DNA of 64,000 nucleotides from Flaccisagitta enflata (taxonomy: Eukaryota > Chaetognatha > Sagittoidea > Aphragmophora): NCBI GenBank assembly GCA_965153355.1, contig OZ231127.1, positions 66,836,001-66,900,000 on the forward strand. Reading direction: 5' to 3'. The notes under the pieces are model-generated. The model had not been told where the DNA came from. It searched no databases and worked only from the letters and a program-made list of their open reading frames with translations. The position numbers were made by a program, and so were the translations under genes. Of the stretch, positions 22,093-34,560 are shown one piece after another (within the stretch, counting starts at the first letter, position 1; each line of letters begins with the position of its first letter).

Positions 22093-22400
22093 CTTTTTTA
22101 GTCGTTGTACCGACTCTACACTCCTTGCCGTGTCGGTCGGGTAGGTCCGCCCTGTTTGTCTGGGCTCCGTCCGTCACACTTTTTTAGAACATGATCTTTT
22201 TGGTTGTATTTTAAAATTAAGGTGACTTAGGTATTTCAGGGGACTTTAGGTACTTGTATATTTTTAGGGTAATTTCATATATTTTTATACTTGGGTTTTT
22301 TATACATTATATAATATATTTTTATATGTTTTTGGGTATTTTGTATTTTTGGGTATTTTTGGGTATCATTGGGTATTTTTGGGTATTTTGGGTATTTTGT
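22093..22400. repeat. Inverted family-tail fragment and TTGGGTATTT repeat
   Basis: TTTTTTAGTCGTTGTACCGA, CTCTACACTCC and GTCGGTCGGGTAGGTCCGCC (22093-22155) resemble an inverted AACAAGGCC-family tail. Degenerate GGGTATTTTT units follow at 22260-22400. Confidence 0.55.
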
Positions 22401-22487
22401 CAACTTTTTGTTGGGCACTCGTTATTGGTTCAGAATGTAAATTTTTTTTGGGACAGACGTTATGTAGTATGAAGTTGTAGTATGAAG

Positions 22488-23623
22488 TTATGTAGTATGA
22501 AGTTATGTATGTAGCATATAGGCGGGCATAAAGCACGTATATGGGCATGTGAGTATGTATGGAATATGTGCATGTGGGCATGTAGGCATGTATGTATGTA
22601 TACGTGGGGTATGTGGAAGTATGTAAGATGGGATATGTGAGTATGTCGGTAAGTATGTAAGTATGTAAGTAAGTATGTGAGTATGTAGGTAAGCATGTAT
22701 GTATGTAAGTTAGTAAGTATGTAAGTACAAAGGTATGTAAGCATGTAAGTATGTATGTGAGTGTGTAAGCATGTGAGTATGTATGTATGTAAGTATGTAA
22801 GTATGTGAGCATGTCGGTAAGTATGTGGGCATGTGGGCAAGCATGTGAGTATGTAGGTGAGTGTGGATGTATGTAAGTTAGTATGTGTGTAAGTATGTAG
22901 GTATGTAAGCACGTAAGTTTGTAAGTATGTATGTAAGTATGTGACTATGTATGTATGTAGGTAAGTAAGTATGTGAGCATGTCGGCAAGTATGAAAGTAT
23001 GTAAGTAAGCATGTGAGTATGTGGGCAAGTATGCATGTGTGTAAGTTAGTATGTGCATAAGATATACGATGTGGCACTGCTATGTGGCATGAGTATAGAA
23101 CAGGCAGGGCATGTGGGAGTATGGGCATGTGGTACATAGCATATGTGGGCATCGTGGGTATGTATGTGAGTATGTAGGTAAGTATGTATATGTATAAGTA
23201 TGTGTTGCTGTATAGCATGTGGTGTGTATGTGGGCAAAGGTGGGCATGTAAGTATGTGTGAGTATGTAGGTGGCATGTGGTATGTAATATGGTAAGAAGG
23301 GTGGCACGTGAGGTATGGGGCATGTGAGCATGTAGGCATGTGGGTATGTGTTGGCAGGCAAGTATGTATGTGCAAGTAAGTATGTGTATGAGTATGATAT
23401 ATATAAGTATGTGTATATATATATATATGTATATGTGTATATGTATGTAAAATGTAAGTATGTATATGGGCATGTAAGTTAAGTATGTATGTAGTATGTA
23501 TGTAGTATGTATACAGTATGTGGGTATATGTATGTATGTATGTATGTGTATGTATGTATGTATGTATGTATGTATGTATGTATATGCACATGTAAGTATG
23601 TAAGTATGTAGTATGTATGTAAG
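22488..23623. repeat. GTATGTAA-type satellite, first block
   Basis: About 1.1 kb of degenerate 4/8-bp units (GTATGTAA, GTATGTGA, GCATGTGG). The minus-strand frames (TYLHTYILTY-like, up to 397 codons) arise because the 4-mer periodicity avoids stops. I do not regard them as a gene. The array resumes at 24763 after the transposon. Confidence 0.9.
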
Positions 23624-23625
23624 TA

Positions 23626-23903
23626 CAGTTAAACTTTGCAATAACGGACCCAAGAGTAACGGAAACCCGGTAGTAGTGGAAAGATTTCATTAGTCCCTAC
23701 ATTTTTTCTTTTATTTCTTTGTTTAAAGATTTCGTTGGTACCGGCCTCGCCTGTTACGAAAATTTCGTCTAATCCGCATGGCCTGAGTGGTCCGAAGGAT
23801 GGTAATCCCTAGGCCAATAGCGGAAAATCGGCATCTATCAATGGCAATTGCCGCCGAACTAGTGGTGAAATTGACGGCATCAATGGAATTTGCCGTCACA
23901 AAG

Positions 23904-23980
<77 letters not shown>

Positions 23981-24762
23981 ACTCTAACTGGAGAACAAAT
24001 TTACCCTGAGATATAACAGATTTGCACTACTAAGTTAATCTCATCCATCTTCAAAGATAAACATTCGCATCTTTACAAAAACGGCTCCACTTAAGAAAAT
24101 GACTTTTACAAAATAGAAGGATTCTTTGCTTTCCAACTGCCAAAAATGAGATACCTGATCTTGCATGCAAAGAAACCTATGTAAAGAGTTAAACTATACT
24201 TAAGCTATTGTCTCAGTATACTTTAGACTCCTCATAAAGAATGTCCTTTTTGGTCTAATTATCTGTTTAATTGCAGACACGCAACTCCATATAAGGCTTT
24301 ATCTCGTCTATCCATTGGTTCATTGTCCATGACGACTGAAAGTTAGTGAAGTGTGATAACACGCATATATGATGCTGCAGTCGTAACTTTCTATGCTAGT
24401 GAGTGAGCATAGGGTGGGGGAGGGTATGGATGGGGATTGTAAGCCCCCCACCCATCTGCATCATTTGGATGTCAGTCTATCCTTCTGTCTTCCTATCTTT
24501 TTGTTCCTGACTGTCTGTCTGTCCATCAGTCTGTCATTATGTCAATCTTTTTATTCTATATCTATTCATACCTATTCATAGTCCCTGTTGCTTTTCACGT
24601 TATCTTTATGTCATAAGATGCGCTCGGTCTTCCTGCGTCAATACTCTAGTTATTCTTTGCATAATCATGTTCACGGATGGTCAAATTGGCAACACCGGAA
24701 TTCGGCACAACCGGAAAAAAAACAGTTATTCCCTTGAGATCCGTTATTGCGGGGTTCCACTG
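23626..24762. mobile_element. TA-flanked pogo/Tc1-type element inside the satellite
   Basis: Left terminus CAGTTAAACTTTGCAATAAC with GGA and inverted right terminus CAGTGGAACCCCGCAATAAC with GGA, each flanked by TA. An inner CCGGTAGT/CCGGTTGTGCC block is also inverted. CAGT(T/G)GAAC...ATAACGGA termini are typical of pogo/Tigger-like and related mariner-superfamily elements. The interior contains a (GA)n tract (23909-23976) and no transposase frame. Satellite sequence of the same type lies directly on both sides. Confidence 0.82.
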
Positions 24763-24905
24763 TATGTAGTGAATATGTAAGTATGTATGTATGCAAGTAT
24801 GTAAATATGTAAGTATGTAATTAGGTAAGTATGTAAGTATGTAAGTATGTAGTATGTAAGTATGTATAGTATGTGAGCATGTAGTATAAGTATGGGTAAG
24901 TACTA
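24763..24905. repeat. GTATGTAA-type satellite, second block
   Basis: Continuation of the 22488-23623 array beyond the insertion. A short trace reappears at 25487-25560 (TATGTAGTATGAAG). Between 24905 and 25487 no feature is recognised. Confidence 0.85.
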
Positions 24906-25754
24906 TTTGTGTGCGGAAAATCTCTTCATCCCGTGAAACAAAACATTCATAGCGTAGAAATGAGTACAAATCAATTACAAATCCATCAATAATTAATGTG
25001 AGCTCCCTTTAACTGAATCAGAGCAGCCATTTGTTTTGGAAGCGATTTGTAGAGCTGTTCGAGTTACACAGGAGTGAAGGCTTTCCAGATCTTTCTCGCG
25101 ATTTTTTTTTTGTCTATTCTTTCACTACATTTAGACACACAGCTTTTAAAAGAATCATCGAATTATAGAAAATGATTTAAATGAAGCCCTTCTAATTTGC
25201 AAGCTGGCAACGCAAATTGCATCTGTCTAGCTCTAGGCGTTTAGAAGTAATCAAAAAAAGAGTGAAATGATATCATTAGAAGATTGTGGAGAAATAGCAA
25301 AAGTGTAACTGAAATATTTCAATCAAAGTTGAATAGCTTTTTAACGCATAGAGGTAGAGGGATGCCGTTTGCGTCAATCTCTTGCAAATTTGAAGAGCTT
25401 TAATAATCTCACCAATTTTTTGATGTTTGGTAGATTCTAATCAGAGATATGCATGTAAACGTACGGAAAGATTTTTTCCGCCTAGATAGTATGTAGTATG
25501 TTAAGTATGTAGTATGAAGTTATGTAGTTGTGTGTAGTATGACGTTGTGTGTGTGTAACATAGCACGCGACTGTTGACCTGTTGGGATTGTTTTGTGAAT
25601 TTCTTATGTTTTAGGCAAAGATATGGCCCATAATACTTGCCGATAAATATATGTTCTAGATTGCAACTATTGATGTTTCACCACCAGAAGAAGTATAGGA
25701 AGAAAAAGAAGAAGACAACAAAAAAGAGAGAGAAGAAGAAGAGGAAGAAGAACT

Positions 25755-26622
25755 AGTCATCCGCTGATCGCACATGGTCAGCGGTACCCGATGCCTGCTA
25801 GGAGGATCAAGCTGAAGAAGTGGAGTGAGAGTAGGGCAGCGGCCCAGCGGGCCGATGTCCTGGGGACACGGTGAATTTCCAGATGTCCTGAGAAGGCACA
25901 TTAAAGGGCTGACATGCTTGATTTTGAGCCTGACAAGGCTGATTTGGGGTACAGAGAGCCACTTGAGCCAGTGGCTGATTTGGGTCTGGAGAGTGGCTGA
26001 TTTTGGGCCTGAGGGGAAGCTAATTTGGAGCTAATTTTGGAGCTGAAAGAGCTGATTTTGGGCCTGAGAGGGCTGATCTTGAGTCTGAGAGGGCTGATTT
26101 GGGCCTGAGAGGGCTGATTTTGGGCTGAGGACTGAATTTGGGCTTGAGAGGGCTGATTTGGGGTCTGAGAGGGGCCTCGGGGGAGAAAAAGAAAAAGAAG
26201 AAGAAGAAGAAGAAGAAGAAGAAGAAGAAGAAGAAGAAGAAGAAGGTGAAGAAGAAGAAGAAGAAGAAGAAGAAGAAGAAGAAGAAGAAGAAGAAGAAGA
26301 AGAAGAAGAAGAAGAAGAAGAAGAAGAAGAAGAAGAAGAAGAAGAAGAAGAGAGCAATCTTACACCTTTTACATGTGCCATTTCTAGCCCCAACATCACT
26401 CACAACCAACTCCCAACCACACCCAACACTCCACCCAAACCTCTTTCCAACCCAGACACATACACAAATAGCTTCTAAAACGCTTGTCTTCGCACTTTTC
26501 GACTCGTGTTCACGGACGGACCGACAGACGGACTGACAGAGAGACCAATGGACGGACCAATGGACGGACCGACAGACGGACCAATGGACAAAGCCTCTTA
26601 TAGAGTTGCGTGTCCGCAACTA
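25755..26622 (+). mobile_element. Long composite AACAAGGCC-family element
   Basis: Modules in order: GGTCAGCGGTACCCGATGCC; GGCAGCGGCCCAGCGGGCCG with GATGTCCTGGGGACACGG; about a dozen ~22-bp GGCCTGAGAGGGCTGATTT units; a (GAA)n tract at 26186-26351; a C/A-rich stretch; AAACGCTTGTCTTCGCACTT; a GGACGGACCGACAG array; and the tail TAGAGTTGCGTGTCCGCAAC. The head lies upstream and is not clear. It joins nearly all the modules in one unit. Confidence 0.65.
26186..26351. repeat. (GAA)n microsatellite
   Basis: About 55 GAA triplets with a single GGT interruption at 26246. Poly-E, poly-K and poly-S frames are artefacts. Confidence 0.96.
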
Positions 26623-26632
26623 AGAATATTTA

Positions 26633-26657
26633 ATTGTTGTTGATGTTGTTGTTATTT

Positions 26658-26743
<86 letters not shown>

Positions 26744-26745
26744 AG
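26633..26745. repeat. (TTG)n microsatellite
   Basis: About 35 TTG triplets. A hairpin-like pair AAGGTACGAATGTAGC / ACATTTGTACCTT follows at 26750-26806. Bases 26807-27350 hold no recognised gene. Confidence 0.94.
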
Positions 26746-27359
26746 TAGTAAGGTACGAATGTAGCATTTACACTTTTCTGCTCGGAACCCTACATTTGTA
26801 CCTTAGTATCTAACCTCATTTTTTCCATCAAAAAAGGCCATTTTTGACTGAAATCAACTAATTTTTGTCATGATATTTAGAGCACATAAATCAACGCTGG
26901 GGCTTTTTTTCTTTTTTTGTAACAAAACTTAATCAAATTATCTACCACAGAAAAAAAAAATCAAGTAGTTGTCTTAAGTATCTTGAGAGTAATATATCTT
27001 CTTTTCGCGACATTTTGATCTGAAAGCAGTGTAAAGCGACGGATATATTGCATTATATATTGCATTATATTTGTTGCATTTGTCTAACTCATAACTGTCT
27101 GTCTTTTAATCTGTATATTTGTCTGTCTGTATGTTTGTCTATATGTCTGTGTGTCTATCAAATATGGTAGTATCGTTCAGAATTTGCATTGTTATCAATC
27201 ATCGTTGATTAAAGATGATCGCAAAATCAGCTGACATTCGATCAATAGAGACTTAAGTTGACCAAGAACCAACTCAGCTCATGCCAAGGATTCTCTGTGA
27301 TCGATCGATTGCTCAGGGTAGTTTTGAATAAACATGACAGTTTGAACATATCTCTTCGA

Positions 27360-27655
27360 TTCTGAATTTCTTCCTTCCTTCCTTTCTTCCTTCTTTTTTT
27401 CCTGATTTACTTGGGCAGTGACCCCGAGGGGAAGAAGTCCTGTAGAACACAGGGGACTTTGGTTTGTTTGTCCGTTCGTTCATCTGCTCGTCTGCCTCCT
27501 TCATCATTCATCCCCTGGCCCTCTCAGGCCTGAAATCTGCCCTTCAGGCCTGGAAAGCCGCTCTCCCAGGCCTTGAATCTGCCCTCTCAGGCCTGAAATT
27601 TGCTCTTCCAGGCCTGAAAACTGCCTGTCAGGCTTTAAATCTGCACAAGAATTGA
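27360..27655 (+). repeat. GGCAGCGG module and GGCCTGAAATCTGCCCTCTC units
   Basis: GGGCAGTGACCCCGAGGGG, AAGTCCTGTAGAACACAGGG and TTTGTCCGTTCGTTC precede about six GGCCTGAAATCTGCCCTCTC-type ~21-bp units. It matches the host repeat at 40560-41840 and supplies a second version of its intact TGTAGAACACAGG junction. Confidence 0.7.
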
Positions 27656-27656
27656 A

Positions 27657-28367
<711 letters not shown>

Positions 28368-28451
28368 GGCAATTGGGAGATGAAATAGAGGATTTTTTGT
28401 TGAAGAATGAGTGTATTTCATATCCACTATAGCAGGTCATGTTGAGCACTA

Positions 28452-28562
28452 ATTTTTTCCATTTTACTGAAGCACGAGCTTCAAAGTTCAATGAAGCACG
28501 ACGTCGTGCTTCAGTGAAAACATGTTTAACTTAAGCACGAATTTCGTGATTAAGTGGATGCT
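28452..28562. mobile_element. CACGACGTCGTG hairpin element fragment
   Basis: CACTGAAGCACGACGTCGTG-type palindrome (TGAAGCACGACGTCGTGCTTCA) flanked by ACTGAAGCACGAGCTT and TAAGCACGAATTTCGTGATT. Same family as 17508-18200. Confidence 0.55.
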
Positions 28563-28743
28563 TACTCATAAATGGGAAACCTTCTCCTTCACCTTATTCT
28601 TCCGCGGTCCATCTTCCCCCCTCCCCCTCTCTCAGACTCAAATCCTTGCCAACAGGCAAAAAACCCAGCTTCAAGCCTAACTATGGCAACAAAAAACACC
28701 GAACAACTTTTTTGAGAGAGCAACAAGCCCCGACCGGGCAAAG

Positions 28744-29031
28744 ATGCGTCCGGGCTGTGTCTCAGCGTGTATTGATCATGTGACATACGTATGGAGTGAC
28801 AAATGGACAAACACATGGATGAGAAGACTCAAAACATGTTGGATGATCATTTGTTTCAGTGTAGGATCTCACGGTGGCCTAAAACAGCCGAGAAACGCGG
28901 TTTTTGCACAGGCGTTACGGACGGACCGACGGACCTGGCGATGGACGACTGACGTGATTTTAGACGAGGCGTCACGGACTGACAGACGGACGGACAGACC
29001 CTTTTTGAGAGATGCGTTCCTGACGGACGCA
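28744..29031 (+). mobile_element. GATGCGTC-ended element, direct copy
   Basis: AAGATGCGTCCGGGCTGTGT head; TGATCATGTGACATAC; GATCTCACGGTGGCC; GAGAAACGCGGTTTTTGC; GACGGACCGACGGACC; then GAGAGATGCGTTCCTGACGG and ACGCATCAAAAAA tail. Reverse-complement partner of 15969-16216. GATGCGTCCGG near the start and GACGGACGCATC at the end are inverted. Confidence 0.72.
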
Positions 29032-29039
29032 TCAAAAAA

Positions 29040-29960
29040 GTATGAAGATGTTGACCAATTTGCATAAAATTTACAGTGAATGATAACCATGATATGGACT
29101 ATGTCTGGTTAAAATCTCATCAAAATCCGTTGAAAACTTTAGCCGTTATCACGTTTTTACTGAAGTCACTTCTTTTTTGGACTGCCAGAGATGATGTTTA
29201 TCCTAAATCAAAATAATACCATTTTTAGTAAAATTGGCATTGTGCAAAAAGTTTAGGAGTTTTGTCATGATTTTTGAACTGTAGTCTGATGGTAATATTT
29301 TCTAATACTACGCAAAATTCGCATCTACTCAGATAAAGTCTAGTGGGGTAGATATTGGTTGATTGTAAGCTTGCTCAGGATAAGAAATATTCTGCTACCT
29401 GTTAGAATATTTTTGCAATTTGGGGGACTAAAAATGCTTCAATATTCACGAAAATTTTACTGGAGATGAATCATATGTAAAAAGTTCCCAGTTAAAAAAT
29501 CATGGTAATTGGTAAAAAACTCTGGCCTAAACATCGATTTATATTTTAGATTTCATCTTCATTTACTTCATTCTAAAAACCACAAAAAAAGTTTTAGAAA
29601 ACTTGCTGTTTATGCTAAAATAATCGGAGTTTTGTAATGAAATTTTTATCACAGCCTGCTAACAATGTGGTATACTTCCACTTCAAATTTCATCAAAATC
29701 GGACTAGATTTAGTATGGTTTTATTAAGTTTGTTTATCCATTCTTAGTAAATTCTTGTGTGTGTACATTGAATTTTTTTTCTTCTGACAAGCACTTTTAA
29801 AAAATGTATAATTTTCAAACTATTTAGAGCAGGTCATTGATTTTTTCAGTGATGCTTAATGATACTAAAAAGTAACTTCAGTAAAATTTTCAGCACACTG
29901 GGTGAATTTTCAAAGGATTTATGAGCAAAAGAAGTAACTGTTCGGTTTTTTTTGCCATAG
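29040..29960. other. AT-rich sequence without recognised gene
   Basis: About 900 bases of AT-rich, apparently unique DNA. Frames are short and no splice-flanked exon is convincing. Confidence 0.5.
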
Positions 29961-30007
29961 TTAGAATTTGAGTCCAAGCGGAGAGGAGGGGGGGTGGAGG
30001 AGAAGAA

Positions 30008-30300
30008 GAAAAATGGGCGTGTTGACACTTACAAAAATAGGTGTGTTGACACTTACAAAAATGGGCGTGTTGACACTTAAAAAAATGGGTGTGTTGACAC
30101 TTGCAAAAATGGGTGTGTTGACACTTGCAAAAATGGGTGTGTTGACACTAACAAAAATGAGCGTGCTGACACTCACAAAAATGGGCATGTTGACACAATT
30201 CTCAAGAGAATTTAAGATGACCACAGAGAGGCGTGTTGAGACAACCAAAAGTAGAGGTGTTGACACTGCAAAAAAATGGTGTGTTGACAAAGCTACAATT
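30008..30300. repeat. 24-bp minisatellite, GTGTTGACACTTACAAAAAT
   Basis: Eight good units of GTGTTGACACTTACAAAAAT plus GGGC, then three or four decayed ones. GTGTTGACAC is a near-palindrome. Because 24 is a multiple of three, the + frame repeats an 8-residue MGVLTLTK unit. I see no start context, codon bias or domain that would make it a gene. Confidence 0.85.
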
Positions 30301-30369
30301 GGCGTGTATGATATGATGGCGTGTTTCTATGGTCAATCAAATGATAAATCTAGCGATGACTGCATGTAA

Positions 30370-30590
30370 ATGTAGCTTCCATCAAGGACCGTTTCATAAG
30401 TCCAATTAACAGGCGTTACGTAACTGTTGGTATGCCTGCGTTTCGTAACGCCAAAAAACACACTTTATGAAACCTCCAAGTGTGTCATTAAGGCGTTTTT
30501 AGGTCGTTACGTAACGCAGGCATACCAACAGTTACAACACACTGAACAACACAAGTGTTGTAACGCTATGTTGGCACGCGGCGAATTACC
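30370..30590. mobile_element. Inverted-repeat element with GTTACGTAACGC arms
   Basis: GGCGTTACGTAACTGTTGGT with ATGCCTGCGTT (30411-30443) is mirrored by GTTACGTAACGCAGGCATAC with CAACAGTTAC (30506-30535). Outer pairs such as TTTCATAAG/CTTTATGAAA and GTTACAACAC/GTGTTGTAAC also occur. Related to sequence at 8160-8430. Confidence 0.6.
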
Positions 30591-31118
30591 TGCTTACTTT
30601 ATATGTCTTACTATCTATTGGTCTGTTTTTCTGTATGTCTGCCTGGATGCATGTCTGTCGGTCTACATGTACCATGTATGTCTGACTGTCTCTCAGTCCA
30701 ACCGTTTGTCTGACAATTTAACGATTATTTGAAAATGTTATAAATCGAATCTGTATCGTTATCAGAGATTCATTCGTTATTCGATTCCTCCCAACGGAAT
30801 ACAAAATGGAATTTCCAATTTCTATCCTCTGTCTCCCGTCTGTCTCTGTTACTGTCTCTGTCTTTGCATTCGTTTCTTCCTTTTTTTCCGTCTCTGTCTC
30901 TTTCTTTGTCTCTATTTCCATCTCTTTTACTGTCTCTCTGTCTGTCTGTCCGTGTCGATGTATCTATTTGTCTGCCTTTAGAGCTGTGTTTCTGTCCTAC
31001 TGTGCGTCTCCCTTTCTGTCTGTGTGTCTGTGTGTCTGTGTGACCGCATGTCTGTCTGTCTGTCTGTATATTTGTCTGTCCGTCTCTCTGACTTTCTGTC
31101 CTTCTTTTTGTCTGCTTA

Positions 31119-31345
<227 letters not shown>

Positions 31346-31532
31346 GGTGTTTTATTCAATCGGAAGTCTAACAGAGAATCCAATTTTCTATTGTTTCTAC
31401 AGTTTTATTCCGTTTCCCGTTTTTTGCCGTTTTTTGCCGTTCTCTTTTTGCCCGTTATTGATTTTGAATTCGAGATTCGGGATCAAATTGAAAGGAAAAA
31501 AGGTTTTCGAGGGCTTTCAAATGGAAACCGGG

Positions 31533-31536
31533 AATC

Positions 31537-31622
<86 letters not shown>
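31533..31622. repeat. (GA)n microsatellite
   Basis: About 43 pure GA units. Confidence 0.96.
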
Positions 31623-31624
<2 letters not shown>

Positions 31625-32042
31625 TGATGACAAAAAATCCTCCTAAAACCTAAGTAAGGACTGTACTAGGGACTTAACTCTGCGTGAAGCATCACTGTGA
31701 ACTTCTGCGTCGTTTGTTGTGCTCAAACTTAACAAAATCATAGTACAGAAATCCTAATTTGCATATTGCAGTTAACGATTTCAAGTTCCTCAGCCCTCGA
31801 GTACTTGCACTAAAAATCTAGTTAATTGACACATGTACTGCGCGTATGACTTCGAAAAGCTGTTGTTATTCTCAATTATTCATTTGTTACCAATGTTCTC
31901 TAAAGATTTGCCAAACTAAGACGCGGTTCTTCTTACAAATGGATGAATTTTTCCGAAAGTTATTAACTCGTGTTCCCACTTGAGTCGATGACCTTATGCT
32001 CCAGACAAGGAATGACGCTATCATTAATATACTTTTGAACAG

Positions 32043-32413
32043 TTCTCGAAAGAGAGCTGCGCCTTGATCGGCTGTCTGATGGTTCTTCACTGTTTCGCAC
32101 ATTCAACTCATTGCGACAATCTTTGGGTTGTTTACAAAGCACATTTATGCTCGTTCGTCGTTACATCGCCGAACACTTACTCTCGCCTAAGTTACCGGGT
32201 ATCAATTTGAACTTCGTTATCAAAGACATCACCGAGAAGACATCAAACTGGTGCCAGTATATAGTTCAAAACCGTAGGAAAAATAGCAACAGTTGTGGAA
32301 GAAGAGCGCCGGTTCGCGTCAACAATAAGAATACTACGAAACAGAAAGTTGTCTTGAAGCGAAAAACGGAAGAACTCTATACTTCATACGGATGCCTCTG
32401 GGAAAAGGAATGA
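32043..32413 (+). CDS. Possible terminal coding exon, unknown protein
   Basis: After a plausible acceptor (ACTTTTGAACAG) a frame of about 123 codons runs to a TGA at 32411. Unlike most frames here it is not low-complexity. It contains FRTFNSLRQSLGCLQS, LVRRYIAEHLLSPKLPGI and a basic, asparagine-rich C-terminal third (VQNRRKNSNSC, KQKVVLKRKTEEL). Base composition is more balanced than in neighbouring DNA. I recognise no family, and no upstream exon was found. It could be a 3' exon of a real gene, a transposon remnant, or chance. Confidence 0.35.
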
Positions 32414-32609
32414 AGTGAGAAGAGGAGGAAGTGGAAGAGGAGGAAGTGGAAGGAAGATGAGGAAGCGGATTCATTCATCGCGAGGGACGACCAGAGGGAA
32501 GATTTAGAAGGAAACAACTTTGAAACCTTGAAAGTGAAAATGTGGAGCAACTCCCATTAAGATGGATGGACCGGTGGGAGGCACGGCCGCTACGCGCCGA
32601 CGACGACGC

Positions 32610-33060
32610 CGATGTACCGATACACCGCCACCAGGTGCACACATGCACATGCTAACACCGCGATACACTGCCAGGTGCACAAATATACAGGACAATACCG
32701 CGATTCACCACCTGGTGCACAAATGCACACGCAAATACCACAATACACCGCCAGGTGCACACATGCACACGCAAATACCACGATACACCGCCAGGCCCTC
32801 ACATGCGCAGTTGCACACGCCAATACCGCTGTATACCGTCGCCAGGTGCACACTTGCAGTCTTACACATAACATTGCCGAAATATTGCCAGGTGCACAAA
32901 TGCACACGCTGATACTACGATACAACCCAGGTGCATGACTGCATATACAAACACACAAAAACCGCGATACACCGCTAGATGGATGTATGGACAGTTTTGT
33001 ACACACTGTTGCCCTGACACACTGCACCGCCAGGTGCACACGGTGCTGTGATACATGTAT
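32610..33060. repeat. ~42-bp minisatellite, GCCAGGTGCACAAATGCACA
   Basis: About ten degenerate units with the core GCCAGGTGCACA(C/A)ATGCACACGC, then AATACC(A/G)CGATACACC. Unit length varies (about 40-50) through small indels. TGCACA and GTGCAC motifs make each unit partly palindromic. Frames on both strands (HLAVYRGICVC or ARCTHAHANT-like) merely reflect the repeat. Confidence 0.85.
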
Positions 33061-33309
33061 ATTGCCAAGGACACACTCACAGAATATACTGCTGCTCTAC
33101 GCAAGATGCAAACATGCTGGCATTGTTAATGGCAATTTGTTAGATAGATTTTCGCACACGCCGATGACGTAGTACACAGTGAAAACGGCCTATGAGTATC
33201 GTTGAAAAACTAGTCGGCTCTAGTACTGTAATGCAATGTGCGTCGATATGAGTGTATGGCAGTGTTTGTACACTAAGTTTAGAAGCGCGTTTACAAAGTA
33301 ATTTCAAAT

Positions 33310-33615
33310 GGGCAGATCAGCGTACACAAGGTTTACCTAGGGACGCCATGAGCAACATCAAGGTACACCAAGTAACGAACCTAGGTACACAAAAACGCGG
33401 AACAAGGTACATAAGAGGGTCAACTGAGGTGCGCCAGATGTAGATCAAGGTGCCCCAGAAGGCCGATGAAGGTACACAAGAAGGCAGACCACAGTGCAAG
33501 GCCTTAAGGGAAGGCGAATCAAGCTTTATCCGGAGGCAGATGAGGGAACACAAAAGGCGGACCAAGGTGCAAAAGAGAGGCAGACCATGGTGCACCTGAA
33601 GGCAGGCCAGGCTGC
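33310..33615. repeat. ~22-bp minisatellite, AAGGTGCACAAGAAGGCAGA
   Basis: Degenerate units around AAGGT(G/A)CACAAGAAGGCAGACC, about a dozen, diverging strongly leftward. Confidence 0.65.
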
Positions 33616-33689
33616 GAGATAGAAAAGGTGTCGGCCACCGCGCCGACGCGAACGAAGGAGAAAGGGGGCGTTTCTAGTCAAAGACGAAC

Positions 33690-33850
33690 GCGTTTTGAAA
33701 GGGCCACTCAGTCGCTCGCTACGTTCGTTCGCTCGCACCGCTCACTCCGCTCACTCGCTCCGCAGCGCTCCGCTTCGCCACGCTCGCTTCGCTCGCTCGC
33801 TCCGTTCACGGGCTCGCTCACTCACTTCGCTCACTCCCTCGTGGGACAGT
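33690..33850. repeat. GCTCGCT-rich low-complexity tract
   Basis: Alternating CGCTCGCT, TCGCTC and CCGCTC motifs, strikingly GC-rich for the region. Confidence 0.7.
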
Positions 33851-34039
33851 TGAAAATCTTGAATATGTGTTCACGCTGTTATCGCGTTTCACGGGTACAA
33901 ACGCGTTGTTTGTCTTCACTAGAAACACGCCCAAAGTGAGAATGCAAATTGAAATTTGTTAAACGACTTTTTCGGCCCACTTTTAGACCGGGGATTCGCC
34001 CGTTATCGCCCGACTTTTCGATCCACTAAATTCATTCTT

Positions 34040-34560
<521 letters not shown>

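Noticed and set aside
22460-23653. 397-codon minus-strand frame of HTYILTYLHT-type repeats
   Set aside because: It follows the GTATGTAA satellite periodicity exactly and is interrupted where the satellite ends; no domain or start context.
26020-26619. 199-codon minus-strand frame containing poly-F and LRPKSALS-type repeats
   Set aside because: It spans a GAA array and GGCC minisatellite of the composite repeat element, with repeat-driven composition.
32590-33104. Minus-strand frames with CVHLAVYRG repeats suggesting a cysteine-rich repeat protein
   Set aside because: They arise from the ~42-bp minisatellite; unit length varies by non-multiples of three and the frame changes between units.
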